Virus record (IMG/VR): IMGVR_UViG_3300047559_000122
Span: 1 to 36,143 of that record
DNA: 36,143 bases
Reading direction: 5' to 3' (one strand)
From: a virus
The notes beneath the pieces were generated by a model that did no database searches, was not told the origin of the DNA, and was given only the letters and a program-made list of their open reading frames with translations. Positions 27,987-35,865 of the stretch are shown here, in pieces (within the stretch, counting starts at the first letter, position 1; every line of letters starts with the position of its first letter). The translations under genes and the position numbers were made by a program.

Positions 27987-28412
27987 ATGAAATTAGGTCG
28001 TTATATACCCTTAGGGGACTATAAAAACGTAAAAATCGGTTATGGCACGATAGACCATAAAAATTTAAAGACAATATATCTGTCATTCACTTCATGGTTA
28101 GAACCTAACGATGACGCTTACAACTTCGACACGATAGTAAGATCTTCCCGTAATAATATTAAAAAACTGATTTACAATTTAGGTATGGATATATTCCTAC
28201 CGGAATCAATTGTGGATTTGGACGTTAGGACTAACGGAATTAAGAAAGAAAAACGATCGTTTATGAATTTGGAGATTACACTATATGTGGGTAAACCAAT
28301 TAACATAAAGGATAAAGACTTGAAAAATGATATCAGTAATCTTATGAAAGTGGTTATTGATGACTGTTTAAACGACGATCGTATCTTTAATTTTAACAAA
28401 AAGAAAAAATAA
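27987..28412 (+). CDS. RusA-like/DUF-type small protein candidate, 141 aa
   Basis: It starts MKLGRYIPLGDYKNVKIGYG and has alternating strands and helices, with LSFTSWLEPNDD, LDVRTNGIKKEKRSFMNLEITLYV, and a C-terminal KNDISNLMKVVIDDCLNDDRIF. The segment DISNLMKVVIDDCLN followed by DDR resembles the 'D-x-x-N-L-x-K-x-x-x-D-x-L' core of RusA-family Holliday-junction resolvases, where these aspartates bind metal. The rest is too divergent to be sure. If correct it would resolve branched DNA before packaging, fitting its place beside the head genes. An upstream ATG at 27976 is in another frame. Confidence 0.55.
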   Translation: MKLGRYIPLGDYKNVKIGYGTIDHKNLKTIYLSFTSWLEPNDDAYNFDTIVRSSRNNIKKLIYNLGMDIFLPESIVDLDVRTNGIKKEKRSFMNLEITLYVGKPINIKDKDLKNDISNLMKVVIDDCLNDDRIFNFNKKKK

Positions 28413-28426
28413 CTTCGATTACGATG

Positions 28427-28434
28427 TATTTATA
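28427..28434 (+). promoter_or_regulatory. TATTTATA octamer (prohead protease)
   Basis: The octamer lies 19 nt before the ATG at 28454; ACTATAGG lies between. Confidence 0.5.
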
Positions 28435-28453
28435 GTAATAAAACTATAGGTAC

Positions 28454-29137
28454 ATGAAAGTATTAGGTCCTAAAGAAACAGGTAAGGGTATCCTCATCGA
28501 ATACGATGCGGGTTTTGTGTCACCTGAAGAAAATAAGAAAATCATTTCTGAAATGAAGAACGTTGACTTCTCTGAAGACATAGTTCTTTATGCTGTTTTA
28601 CAAAAGTTCGATACACCGAATAAAAACGGTAGAATATATCCTGAAACCATTCTTAAAAGAGAAATGGACAAATATCAGGGTGTCATCAATAAAGGTTCGG
28701 CACTAAACGAACTAAACCACCCATCATCTTCTCTTATTGATTTAGATAGAGTTTCTCACGTTATTACTGAAACGTGGTGGGAAGGTAAAATCCTTATGGG
28801 TAAACTAAAGTTACTTACATCCCCTGGTTGGAAAAAGATGGGTATTGTCTCAACTAAAGGTGATCAGGCGGCGATGTTACTTCAAAATGGGGTGACTTTA
28901 GGTATTTCTTCAAGAGGTGTTGGTTCACTTAAATCAGAAAAAGGACAAAATATCGTACAGGACGATTTTGAATTGGTTTGTTTTGATTTAGTGTCATCAC
29001 CATCAACCCCTGGCGCCTACGTATTCACAGACCCATCAGAAAGGGAGAAGTACGAGGAGTCTATTGAGGAGAAACCAATCGTAGATGATAGAATGAAAAA
29101 ATTAATGGGAAAAATGGATAGTTTTCTATCCCGATAA
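28454..29137 (+). CDS. Prohead core protease (T4 gp21-like)
   Basis: The 227-residue serine protease matches the T4 gp21 family. YAVLQKFDTPNKNGRIYP (about 46-63) is the conserved N-terminal block. ELNHPSS holds the likely catalytic H89 and GVTLGISSRGVGSL the likely nucleophile S152. FDLVSSPSTPGA near 178-190 is the conserved third block. The family cleaves after (L/I)-x-E to remove head-targeting peptides and scaffold and to mature capsid proteins. It lies directly upstream of scaffold and capsid genes, as in T4. Its presence makes the (L/I)-x-E pattern of other proteins meaningful. Confidence 0.95.
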   Translation: MKVLGPKETGKGILIEYDAGFVSPEENKKIISEMKNVDFSEDIVLYAVLQKFDTPNKNGRIYPETILKREMDKYQGVINKGSALNELNHPSSSLIDLDRVSHVITETWWEGKILMGKLKLLTSPGWKKMGIVSTKGDQAAMLLQNGVTLGISSRGVGSLKSEKGQNIVQDDFELVCFDLVSSPSTPGAYVFTDPSEREKYEESIEEKPIVDDRMKKLMGKMDSFLSR

Positions 29138-29191
29138 ATAATTTTTCTGTGATTAGTATATCATAAAACTTAATTTTTCTGAAACAACAGA

Positions 29192-29199
29192 TATTTATT
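29192..29199 (+). promoter_or_regulatory. TATTTATT octamer (scaffold)
   Basis: The octamer lies 20 nt before the scaffold ATG at 29220, followed by an A-rich stretch. Confidence 0.5.
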
Positions 29200-29219
29200 A
29201 ATAAAATCAAAATAAAAAG

Positions 29220-30446
29220 ATGAGCAAAAAATCCATTTTAGAACAAGCATTGCTTCAAGTACAAGATCTTGAGGAGGCGGTTAAAGCAAACGCAAAAGGT
29301 ATACTTGCTTCAACTATGAAGGAAGAACTAAACGAAGTGCTTAAAGAATCATTGGAAGAAGAGGACGTTGAAGGTCCTGAAGGAGTAGAAGAGGATATGC
29401 CAATCTCTGAACAACCATTTGGTGATGAAGAGGAAGGAAATGACGACGAAGCTTCAATAAACGACGAACCATCGGACGACGACATTGATCCTGATTTAGA
29501 AGGAGGTGACGAAGATATGGGTATGGATTCAGAAGAAGATTCTGAAGAAGACGATCTTGAGTTACCATCTATGGATGATGAAGGTGAAGATGACGAAGTA
29601 CTCGATATGACTGACGCTAGTGACGAAGAAGTTATGAAGGTTTTCAAATCAATGAAACCTGAAGACGGAATTGTTGTGAAGAAGGACGGAGGTAATATCG
29701 AATTAGAAGATGGTGACGACGAATACATTATCAAACTCGACGGAGATGAAGAAGAGGTCGCAGAAGGTGATTGGAACGAAGAAGAGGAGTGTCACGAATG
29801 TGGTGATTCCGCTATGGAGGAAGAAGTTACCGAAGATGAGACTGTCTACGAAATCGACTTAGGGGACGATGATGATGAAGAAATTTCCGAAGAATTATCT
29901 GAAGATGACGCTGAGATGGAAGTCGATGCAGATTCTGAGGGTTCCGAGGAAGGTGAAGTCGAATCTGATATAGACGAAGCATCAAGAACAATGGGTAATG
30001 ATGTTAGAGGTGAAGGACCACGTCAAGGTAAAAAATACAAGTCAGGACGTGCGGAGATCAACGAAGAAGTTGAGACTTTAAAGAAACAAAACGCAGAATA
30101 CAAGAAAGCGTTAGTGTTGTTTAAAGAGAAACTTAATGAGGTTGCTGTATTCAACGCCAATTTAGCATACGCTACGAGATTGTTCACTGAGCATTCGACT
30201 ACTCGTCAGGAAAAATTAGATATTCTTAAGAGATTTGACTCTGTCTCATCTTTAACAGAATCTAAATCAACCTATAAAACTATCGCGGGTGAGTTAGGTT
30301 CTAAAAAGAATATCGCTGAGGCGGTCGTTAATAAGATCGCATCAACCCCGACAACATCTTCATCTCAAGAAGTACTTTCAGAGGCCAAAGCATATGAGAG
30401 TCCTCAATTCAAGAGAATGAAGGATTTGATGTCAAAATTAAAATAA
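29220..30446 (+). CDS. Prohead scaffold/core protein (T4 gp22-like role)
   Basis: The 408-residue protein begins with the helix MSKKSILEQALLQVQDLEEA, is extremely rich in Asp/Glu from ~45 to 255, and ends in a coiled-coil region (EINEEVETLKKQNAEYKKAL, LFKEKLNEVAVFNANLAY, about 275-315) and a C-terminal helix KRMKDLMSKLK. The acidic middle and coiled-coil end, plus the slot between prohead protease and major capsid protein, fit the T4 gp22 scaffold. It contains several L-x-E sites for maturation cleavage. A CHECGDSAMEEE segment has two close cysteines. Sequence identity to gp22 cannot be claimed from reading alone. Confidence 0.85.
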   Translation: MSKKSILEQALLQVQDLEEAVKANAKGILASTMKEELNEVLKESLEEEDVEGPEGVEEDMPISEQPFGDEEEGNDDEASINDEPSDDDIDPDLEGGDEDMGMDSEEDSEEDDLELPSMDDEGEDDEVLDMTDASDEEVMKVFKSMKPEDGIVVKKDGGNIELEDGDDEYIIKLDGDEEEVAEGDWNEEEECHECGDSAMEEEVTEDETVYEIDLGDDDDEEISEELSEDDAEMEVDADSEGSEEGEVESDIDEASRTMGNDVRGEGPRQGKKYKSGRAEINEEVETLKKQNAEYKKALVLFKEKLNEVAVFNANLAYATRLFTEHSTTRQEKLDILKRFDSVSSLTESKSTYKTIAGELGSKKNIAEAVVNKIASTPTTSSSQEVLSEAKAYESPQFKRMKDLMSKLK

Positions 30447-30476
30447 TAAAATAAAAAAAATTAATACCAAATTAAA

Positions 30477-32171
30477 ATGGGAGCATTATTAGAAAGTGGT
30501 ATGGTTGGTAACATCGGTCTTAAGCACTTGAGAGTTATCAAAGAAGATACCATTAAAAAATGGGATGACTTAGGATTCCTTGAGGGATTAAACGGTCACC
30601 AAAAAGACAACATCGCACAATTGTATGAAAACCAAGCTTCATACTTGATTAACGAAGCAGCTGTATCTGATTCATCAGGTTCTTTTGAAACAGTTGTTTT
30701 CCCAATCATCAGAAGAGTTTTCTCTAAATTGTTAGCGAACGACATCGTATCAGTACAAGCAATGAACTTACCTATTGGTAAATTGTTCTACTTCGTACCT
30801 AAAATTCAGGAAAGATCAAACGGAGCTCACTTAGAGCCTTATGGAATGCCTGGTAACAATGCCGCTAACGGTGGTTACACAGGAAGAAATCTTTATGATA
30901 GATTCTATGAGGAGAGTGATGACGCATCAGAAGGTTTATTTGATTACTCAAAAGGTGATTTCACTACTGAGTCATTAACTGCCGGTGCATTCGTTACTTT
31001 CTCTAACGGTGCAGCAACTAACTCAACAACTGCATTAGGTGCTGACGCTGCTAGCGTTATCATCGTGGCTTCAGGTTTCACAAATGCAGGTTCAAGTAAG
31101 ATTGTAGGTCCTAACGGTAACGAGATGGACACTGAAGAATTCTTGGCTTCATTAGAGGTTACTTACGGTGGTGTTAAGAGAAACTTTAACGTAGTTACTC
31201 AAAAGTACGGTAAGGGTATCGTTGAATATGGTACTACAGGTGCTGGTGTAACAGGTTCTTATGACAAAATCGTTGACCAAGATGGTCTTCTTTATTTGAA
31301 TGTAGACTTACAGACTTATTCAGCATCTACAGGTTTTGCTGATGGTGGTAATGGTGCCGTTCCTGGTGACTTCACATTATCTTACAGACAATATGGATCT
31401 TTGGAATTCGAAGATGCGATTGGTGAAGTTTCTTTCGAATTAGAGTCAGTAACTGTTTCTGTAACTGAAAGAAAATTAAGAGCTAGCTGGTCTCCTGAAT
31501 TGGCTCAAGACGTATCTGCATTCCACAACATCGATGCTGAAGCTGAGTTAACTGCATTGTTATCTGAGCAAATCGCTGCTGAGGTTGATAGAGAAATCTT
31601 AAGAGACTTAAGAAAAGGTGCCGCTTGGAACTTGAAGTGGGATTACAATGAGTGGAAGTATGGTGGTTCTAACGGAGCTACTTTACAAGGTTACACTCAA
31701 AAGGATTGGAACCAAACGTTGATCACTAAGATTAACCAATTATCGGCTCAAATCCATAAAACTACACTAAGAGGTGGTGCTAACTGGATCGTTGTTTCTT
31801 CTGAAGTTTCAGCTGTATTCGATGACCTTGAGTACTTCCACGTATCTAACGCAGGTGCTGAGCAAGACCAATACAACATGGGTATTGAGAAAGTTGGTAC
31901 TTTAGCTGGTAGATATCAGGTGTATAGAGATCCTTACTTCCCTGCTGGTAAGATCTTAGTTGGTCACAAAGGTAAATCTTTATTGGACGCTGGTTACATC
32001 TACGCTCCATATGTACCTTTACAGTTGACTCCAACTATGTACAATCCATTTAACTTCACTCCGATCAAGGGTATCATGACCAGATACGCTAAGAAGATGG
32101 TTAACAACAGATACTTCGGTGTGATCAATGTTAGTGGTTTACAAACATTTAGCTTGGATACTTTAAGATAA
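30477..32171 (+). CDS. Major capsid protein (T4 gp23-like)
   Basis: The 564-residue protein matches the gp23 family: SFETVVFPIIRRVFSKLLAND (about 70-89) and VSVQAMNLPIGKLFYF (about 92-107) in the N-terminal arm, ERKLRASWSPELAQD near 338, and FTPIKGIMTRYAKKMVNNRYFG near the C-terminus. Residues 1-60 form the propeptide ending in YLINE; cleavage after E60 would match the gp23 maturation site (T4 after residue 65). The gene uses C-ending codons (AAC, TTC, TAC) more than its neighbours, typical of very highly expressed genes. No octamer precedes it, so it probably shares the scaffold transcript. A strong terminator follows. Confidence 0.97.
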   Translation: MGALLESGMVGNIGLKHLRVIKEDTIKKWDDLGFLEGLNGHQKDNIAQLYENQASYLINEAAVSDSSGSFETVVFPIIRRVFSKLLANDIVSVQAMNLPIGKLFYFVPKIQERSNGAHLEPYGMPGNNAANGGYTGRNLYDRFYEESDDASEGLFDYSKGDFTTESLTAGAFVTFSNGAATNSTTALGADAASVIIVASGFTNAGSSKIVGPNGNEMDTEEFLASLEVTYGGVKRNFNVVTQKYGKGIVEYGTTGAGVTGSYDKIVDQDGLLYLNVDLQTYSASTGFADGGNGAVPGDFTLSYRQYGSLEFEDAIGEVSFELESVTVSVTERKLRASWSPELAQDVSAFHNIDAEAELTALLSEQIAAEVDREILRDLRKGAAWNLKWDYNEWKYGGSNGATLQGYTQKDWNQTLITKINQLSAQIHKTTLRGGANWIVVSSEVSAVFDDLEYFHVSNAGAEQDQYNMGIEKVGTLAGRYQVYRDPYFPAGKILVGHKGKSLLDAGYIYAPYVPLQLTPTMYNPFNFTPIKGIMTRYAKKMVNNRYFGVINVSGLQTFSLDTLR

Positions 32172-32194
32172 TCTTAATTTCCTTGATAGATATG

Positions 32195-32222
32195 AAAGGG
32201 GGACATTGTCCCCCTTTTTTTA
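32195..32222 (+). terminator. Intrinsic terminator of capsid gene
   Basis: AAAGGGGGAC (32195-32204) pairs with GTCCCCCTTT (32208-32217) over a 3-nt loop, followed by TTTTTAT. It is the most GC-rich terminator of the window. Confidence 0.95.
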
Positions 32223-32249
32223 TACCATTATTTTTCGTATATTTTATAT

Positions 32250-32690
32250 ATGAATTGGACAGAGTATTTTATTAGTATCGCAGAACAAGTAAAGGAGAAG
32301 TCTAAAGACGTTAATACCAAAATAGGTGCGGTAATTGTTGGTAAGGATAAAGAAATAATTACAACAGGTTATAATTCGTTCCCTAGAGGTTTAAATGATA
32401 CGTTAATCGAAAGACAGGAACGACCCGAAAAATACTTTTGGTTTGAACACGCAGAGAGAAATGCGATTTATAATGCTGCACGTATAGGTGTTTCTCTAAA
32501 GGAATCTACCGCTTATATAACTTCAGGTTTACCATGTATGGATTGTGCACGTGGACTAATTCAAGCGGGGGTCAAAAAAGTGGTGTGTAAAGAACAATGT
32601 ACCACTAAGAATCATGATAAGTGGAAAGAACATCAGGAAAGAACACTTACCCTATTTTCTGAGTGTGGGGTAGAAGTCGAGTTTTATTGA
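32250..32690 (+). CDS. dCMP/CMP deaminase
   Basis: The 146-residue enzyme has the zinc-dependent cytidine/deoxycytidylate deaminase motifs HAERNAIYNAA (zinc His and catalytic Glu, about 70-80) and LPCMDCARGLIQAG (zinc cysteines, about 97-110). The N-terminus WTEYFISIAEQVKEKSKD and NTKIGAVIVGKDKEI match the dCMP deaminase subgroup. It converts dCMP to dUMP, the thymidylate precursor. The last 44 nt overlap the 3' end of the convergent gene at 32647. Confidence 0.93.
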   Translation: MNWTEYFISIAEQVKEKSKDVNTKIGAVIVGKDKEIITTGYNSFPRGLNDTLIERQERPEKYFWFEHAERNAIYNAARIGVSLKESTAYITSGLPCMDCARGLIQAGVKKVVCKEQCTTKNHDKWKEHQERTLTLFSECGVEVEFY

Positions 32691-32958
32691 GTTTTTTAAC
32701 TCTTACTTTTAAATCACCCGTTCCTTTAATAATTCTATGGTATTCACCTTCAGGTATAAATAAGGTTAAACCTTCATGTATGTTAATGGGTAATTGGTTA
32801 TCCATTTGGAATTTCCAATCACTATCATGTAAGAAGGTTACTTCTCTATCCTCATTATCAAAATGCCATTTAAGGTCTGTTTCCTTGGTATCAGATGGAA
32901 AGGTCCTAAGACTATGACCCGTATCTATAATTTCTCTAAAGGGAAGTTTTTCTGTCAT
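32647..32958 (-). CDS. Small cupin-like protein, 103 aa
   Basis: The protein reads as a compact beta-barrel: WHFDNEDREVTFLHDSDWKFQMDN, then LPINIHEGLTLFIPEGEYHRIIKG and LKVRVKKL. The pattern H-x-D/E...(G)-x-x-x-F-I-P-x-x-x-x-H-R is typical of small cupin/RmlC-like domains, with H30 and H78-type histidines possible metal ligands. The substrate is unknown. Its start overlaps the stop of the gene at 32955 (ATGA). Confidence 0.65.
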   Translation of the reverse strand: MTEKLPFREIIDTGHSLRTFPSDTKETDLKWHFDNEDREVTFLHDSDWKFQMDNQLPINIHEGLTLFIPEGEYHRIIKGTGDLKVRVKKLNKTRLLPHTQKIG

Positions 32959-33449
32959 CTCTTTTTACCTGATGATATGATATCAATGATAACTTTATAC
33001 CATTCGGGTTCAAACTGTTTGATCTGTCCCATGGTTTCTCTATTTAACACCAACATCCCTTTACCGTCTTCGTATTCCTCTAAAGATTTAGCAACATTAT
33101 CTTCTTGTAGACAAACTGTTGCCCATGTAAGATAACTATTGGTTGTTAATTCGGGGTCACTGTTTTCATATGATGTATCACCGTCCCAATCCTGATATCC
33201 ATAAAAATCAGATTCGTAGAAGTCATCACTAATATTGTCGGGATGTAAGATGTAACCCTTATTGGTGTTCTTATCCATCAAAACGACGATATCTGTTCCG
33301 CCCTTATTACCACCCTTCCATGGATCGTAACCCAAGAATGTGAAATGTGGTTTTATATCGTCTAAAGAACCATCCATAAAACCTGATCTATCAGGGTCGG
33401 GATATTCGGGGGGATCGTACCAACCTTCAACAATATCTAACAGTTTCAT
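32955..33449 (-). CDS. Hypothetical protein with targeting-like N-terminus, 164 aa
   Basis: It begins MKLLDIVEGWYDPPEYPDPD. The first eight residues end in I-V-E and resemble T4 internal-protein leaders and the MKLIDIIFE start of the 7645 protein. The rest is acidic and rich in Tyr/Trp/Gly, with VVLMDKNTNKGYILHP near 55-70. No family is recognised. If the leader is real, the protein would be packaged in the head. It is coupled to the next gene by a 4-nt overlap. Confidence 0.65.
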   Translation of the reverse strand: MKLLDIVEGWYDPPEYPDPDRSGFMDGSLDDIKPHFTFLGYDPWKGGNKGGTDIVVLMDKNTNKGYILHPDNISDDFYESDFYGYQDWDGDTSYENSDPELTTNSYLTWATVCLQEDNVAKSLEEYEDGKGMLVLNRETMGQIKQFEPEWYKVIIDIISSGKKR

Positions 33450-33450
33450 A

Positions 33451-34167
33451 TTACCACGGATTTGATGATTTAATACCTAACGCCTTTCTGTAACGAGAGA
33501 TGTTACAACTCCAATAACCTGGTGTTGTTCGATCTTTCTTGTCTTTACAGTTGTGTCTCGCCCTGAATGATTTAGCGGCCGATTTATTATTATTTCTAAC
33601 TCTTAGATTAGGATCACCGAAAGTCACTTTTTTAATTGTTCCTTTTGGTGTCTTAACATAAACAGCAAACTTTTTGGGTCCACCCGGTGTCCTAAATGGT
33701 TTATTTAGTTTCACGTTACGACCTCTATGTTTAGCCTCAACTAAATATTCTTCTTCACCTTCTACAAACGGGATGTCTAAATAAACTTCTTCTCCTTCAT
33801 ATATACCTGTCTTACCTAAATCAGTCCCAATTAGTTCTAAATCAATTCCGGTGACTTCTAAGACGTTTTCTTCATGTAGTTGACGTACTTCATTATAAAG
33901 ATTAAAAAACTCCTCAGAATAGATCCTATACACGTTCTCTACGATAGGTAATTTATTTGTAATATGATATTGTAACCCCTCACTTAAAATTGATTTGTTC
34001 TCATTTAAATTTTTAAGTGTTGGATATGTTAATTCTATTGATTTTGTTTCAATGTTGTTGAGGACTAATGAGATTAATCTATTCTCATCAAAACGAGTAA
34101 ATGTGGGAGTATTGCCCTTACCATGTTTAGGTTCTTTCTTTTCCGCCCTTCTTTTTTGATTTGTCAT
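33451..34167 (-). CDS. DUF5872-like phage protein, 238 aa
   Basis: The C-terminal ~70 residues contain KKFAVYVKTPKGTIKKVTFG, followed by SAAKSFRARHNCKDKKD and TPGYWSCNISRY. The G-D-P-N...F-R-A-R-H-N-C...Y-W-S-C pattern is the domain often called DUF5872, frequent in T4-like marine phages. The Cys/His arrangement may bind zinc. The N-terminal 150 residues contain an acidic region (EGEEEYLVEAKHRG) and an L-S-E-G site near 61. The basic N-terminus (MTNQKRRAEKKEPKHGKG) suggests nucleic-acid or scaffold contact. The role is unknown. Confidence 0.7.
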   Translation of the reverse strand: MTNQKRRAEKKEPKHGKGNTPTFTRFDENRLISLVLNNIETKSIELTYPTLKNLNENKSILSEGLQYHITNKLPIVENVYRIYSEEFFNLYNEVRQLHEENVLEVTGIDLELIGTDLGKTGIYEGEEVYLDIPFVEGEEEYLVEAKHRGRNVKLNKPFRTPGGPKKFAVYVKTPKGTIKKVTFGDPNLRVRNNNKSAAKSFRARHNCKDKKDRTTPGYWSCNISRYRKALGIKSSNPW

Positions 34168-34451
34168 AGATTTCTTTTCCTTTTTGCTGTTTCATTTAAG
34201 GGTTGTCCACCCTTCTCTTCATTCATGAGGAAATCAAAAACTTGGTCAACGTTTTCCTTTGCGGTTGTCATATGATCATCCGCCCAATCGTGACCATTCT
34301 GTAAAATAGATTCAATAAACTGAGGATCCATTTCTAAAAGGATTTCACATTGTCTTTTGATCTGTTCTATATTACTGAAAAACATATAGTTTTCAGTCCT
34401 TTCTTCTCTCAACTGTGTGAGGTGTTTTTTAATGATATCCTTAAGATCCAT
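34164..34451 (-). CDS. Small helical phage protein, 95 aa
   Basis: I place the start at MDLKDIIKKHLTQLREERTE (34451), because a TATTTATA octamer lies 3 nt upstream; the ATG at 34481 lies upstream of that motif and within the neighbour's coding region. The protein is helical, with QIKRQCEILLEMDPQFIESI and NGHDWADDHMTTAKENVDQV. NGHDWADDH could bind metal but matches no known enzyme. L-R-E at 15-17 fits the cleavage pattern. Function unknown. Confidence 0.7.
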   Translation of the reverse strand: MDLKDIIKKHLTQLREERTENYMFFSNIEQIKRQCEILLEMDPQFIESILQNGHDWADDHMTTAKENVDQVFDFLMNEEKGGQPLNETAKRKRNL

Positions 34452-34454
34452 TTT

Positions 34455-34462
34455 TATAAATA
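34455..34462 (-). promoter_or_regulatory. TATTTATA octamer deciding the 34451 start
   Basis: Leftward copy with 3-nt gap to the ATG at 34451. It sits at the 3' end of the 35835 gene, so the downstream genes 34451-32647 could be transcribed separately. Confidence 0.6.
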
Positions 34463-34464
34463 TT

Positions 34465-35835
34465 TTATTTTTCTGAGACAATCTCGAATTTTATCACATT
34501 AGGGTATGAATACTCCTCGTTGTGTCTTATTCCTTTTATTTCTAAGTAGTATTCTCTTGGAATAAGGATACCAGTGTCTAACATGAGACTATTTTCATTG
34601 GTCACGTCCATATACGTCCAATCAAATACGTTTACGTTGGTGTGACCCTCTTTAATGTATAATCTATAAAAAACCTCATCAAACAATACGTTCGTGGATT
34701 GACTCATCGTTCTAAATATTGCCGAGATTTTTCTTGTCTCTCCCGATTTAATTTTTTCGTTTTGTTTGATACCTGAGAACTGAACCACATAACTATTATT
34801 CTCTTTTTGGTTTTCACCGATTGAGAATTTTGTTGAGTATGGTTTTGGGACGAACTTCTGTGTGATATTGGGGAACGCATTATTCTCAACACTAATCCCT
34901 TTCCACACGTCATAGAAAAATTTCTTACCGTCACAAACTAAACCACTAATACCGAAGGTTACTCTATAGACACCCTTTCTAACTTTAACAACAGTAAGGT
35001 CTGTTAAACCTTGTATTGGAGTTTGAGTGGAATCTAAAATGTCCACAGTTGGTAATTCGTCCAAATCAAAAAAGTTAGTTTCCTTATTAACATAAAGGAA
35101 TAGATTCTGATTAGTCTTCTCAATGAAGTTTTCTCTATCGTCAAGAATTCTATCGTCAAAAATTGTCTCTAAGAAGGGTTCAAAGAATGTCTGCGTGTAT
35201 TTTGAGAAAAATGCAACGGATTGGTCAACTTCCGAACTTAAATCTTCGTAAAGAGGGTCAAATGCAACCCCGATTCCGTTGTCGGTTTCCCCTGAGAGAA
35301 TTGTATTAATATAGTCTGTAATATCGACTTCTAAATCTTCATTACCATTATCAAAAGTTTGTTCGGCAATGACTTCTGGATTATTTGAGTAGATACCCTC
35401 CGCAGTCCACGGATTTAAGGTAGTTCTCATGTACCAGTTAGATGGCCTTATATCAAATGTATTATTACCTGTTGTGTAGTCATAACCCGAATCTTCGTAA
35501 TCGAAACCAACACCTTCATCCCAATACTCAGGAATTTTAAAAACCACCAATTTAAATGACGTAGTTCTTTCTCTACCCGTACCTCTCTTTGCACCTAAGA
35601 ATGTCTCATCCCCAAAAATGGTGTTAGTCATATGAAGTACGTGTTTGGTGTTATTGTCAAGGACATAATCACCATTGTCGATCTTGGATTTTAATCCATC
35701 TAAATCGATTTTAAATATGAATTTAGAAAAACCTGAACCATAGAAAATTTCGGTAGAAGGGTTTTTTGAAGTATTCACCTTCATACCTTTTATGATGGTA
35801 TTGTTCTTCTCGAAATATGAACGATAATATGACAT
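34465..35835 (-). CDS. Putative virion structural protein, 456 aa
   Basis: A long, beta-rich protein without signal peptide begins MSYYRSYFEKNNTIIKGMKV. It contains YGSGFSKFIFKIDL near 33-45, TFDIRPSNWYMRTTLNPWT near 130, FIEKTNQNLFLYVNKETNFFDL near 235-258 and a C-terminal YYLEIKGIRHNEEYSYPNVIKFE. Aromatic, strand-rich composition and multiple repeats of F-x-I/V-x-F fit tail, neck or head-decoration proteins. I do not recognise a specific family. An octamer lies upstream (35853-35860). Confidence 0.65.
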   Translation of the reverse strand: MSYYRSYFEKNNTIIKGMKVNTSKNPSTEIFYGSGFSKFIFKIDLDGLKSKIDNGDYVLDNNTKHVLHMTNTIFGDETFLGAKRGTGRERTTSFKLVVFKIPEYWDEGVGFDYEDSGYDYTTGNNTFDIRPSNWYMRTTLNPWTAEGIYSNNPEVIAEQTFDNGNEDLEVDITDYINTILSGETDNGIGVAFDPLYEDLSSEVDQSVAFFSKYTQTFFEPFLETIFDDRILDDRENFIEKTNQNLFLYVNKETNFFDLDELPTVDILDSTQTPIQGLTDLTVVKVRKGVYRVTFGISGLVCDGKKFFYDVWKGISVENNAFPNITQKFVPKPYSTKFSIGENQKENNSYVVQFSGIKQNEKIKSGETRKISAIFRTMSQSTNVLFDEVFYRLYIKEGHTNVNVFDWTYMDVTNENSLMLDTGILIPREYYLEIKGIRHNEEYSYPNVIKFEIVSEK

Positions 35836-35852
35836 CTTAGAACTCTTTCTTT

Positions 35853-35860
35853 AATAAATA
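35853..35860 (-). promoter_or_regulatory. TATTTATT octamer (gene 35835)
   Basis: Leftward copy, 17 nt before the ATG at 35835. Confidence 0.5.
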
Positions 35861-35865
35861 TCTGA

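Noticed and set aside
29255-29734. Long Ser-rich minus-strand frame opposite the scaffold gene
   Set aside because: It is the antisense of GAA/GAT-rich acidic codons, which read as serine/phenylalanine codons. The low complexity creates the open frame.
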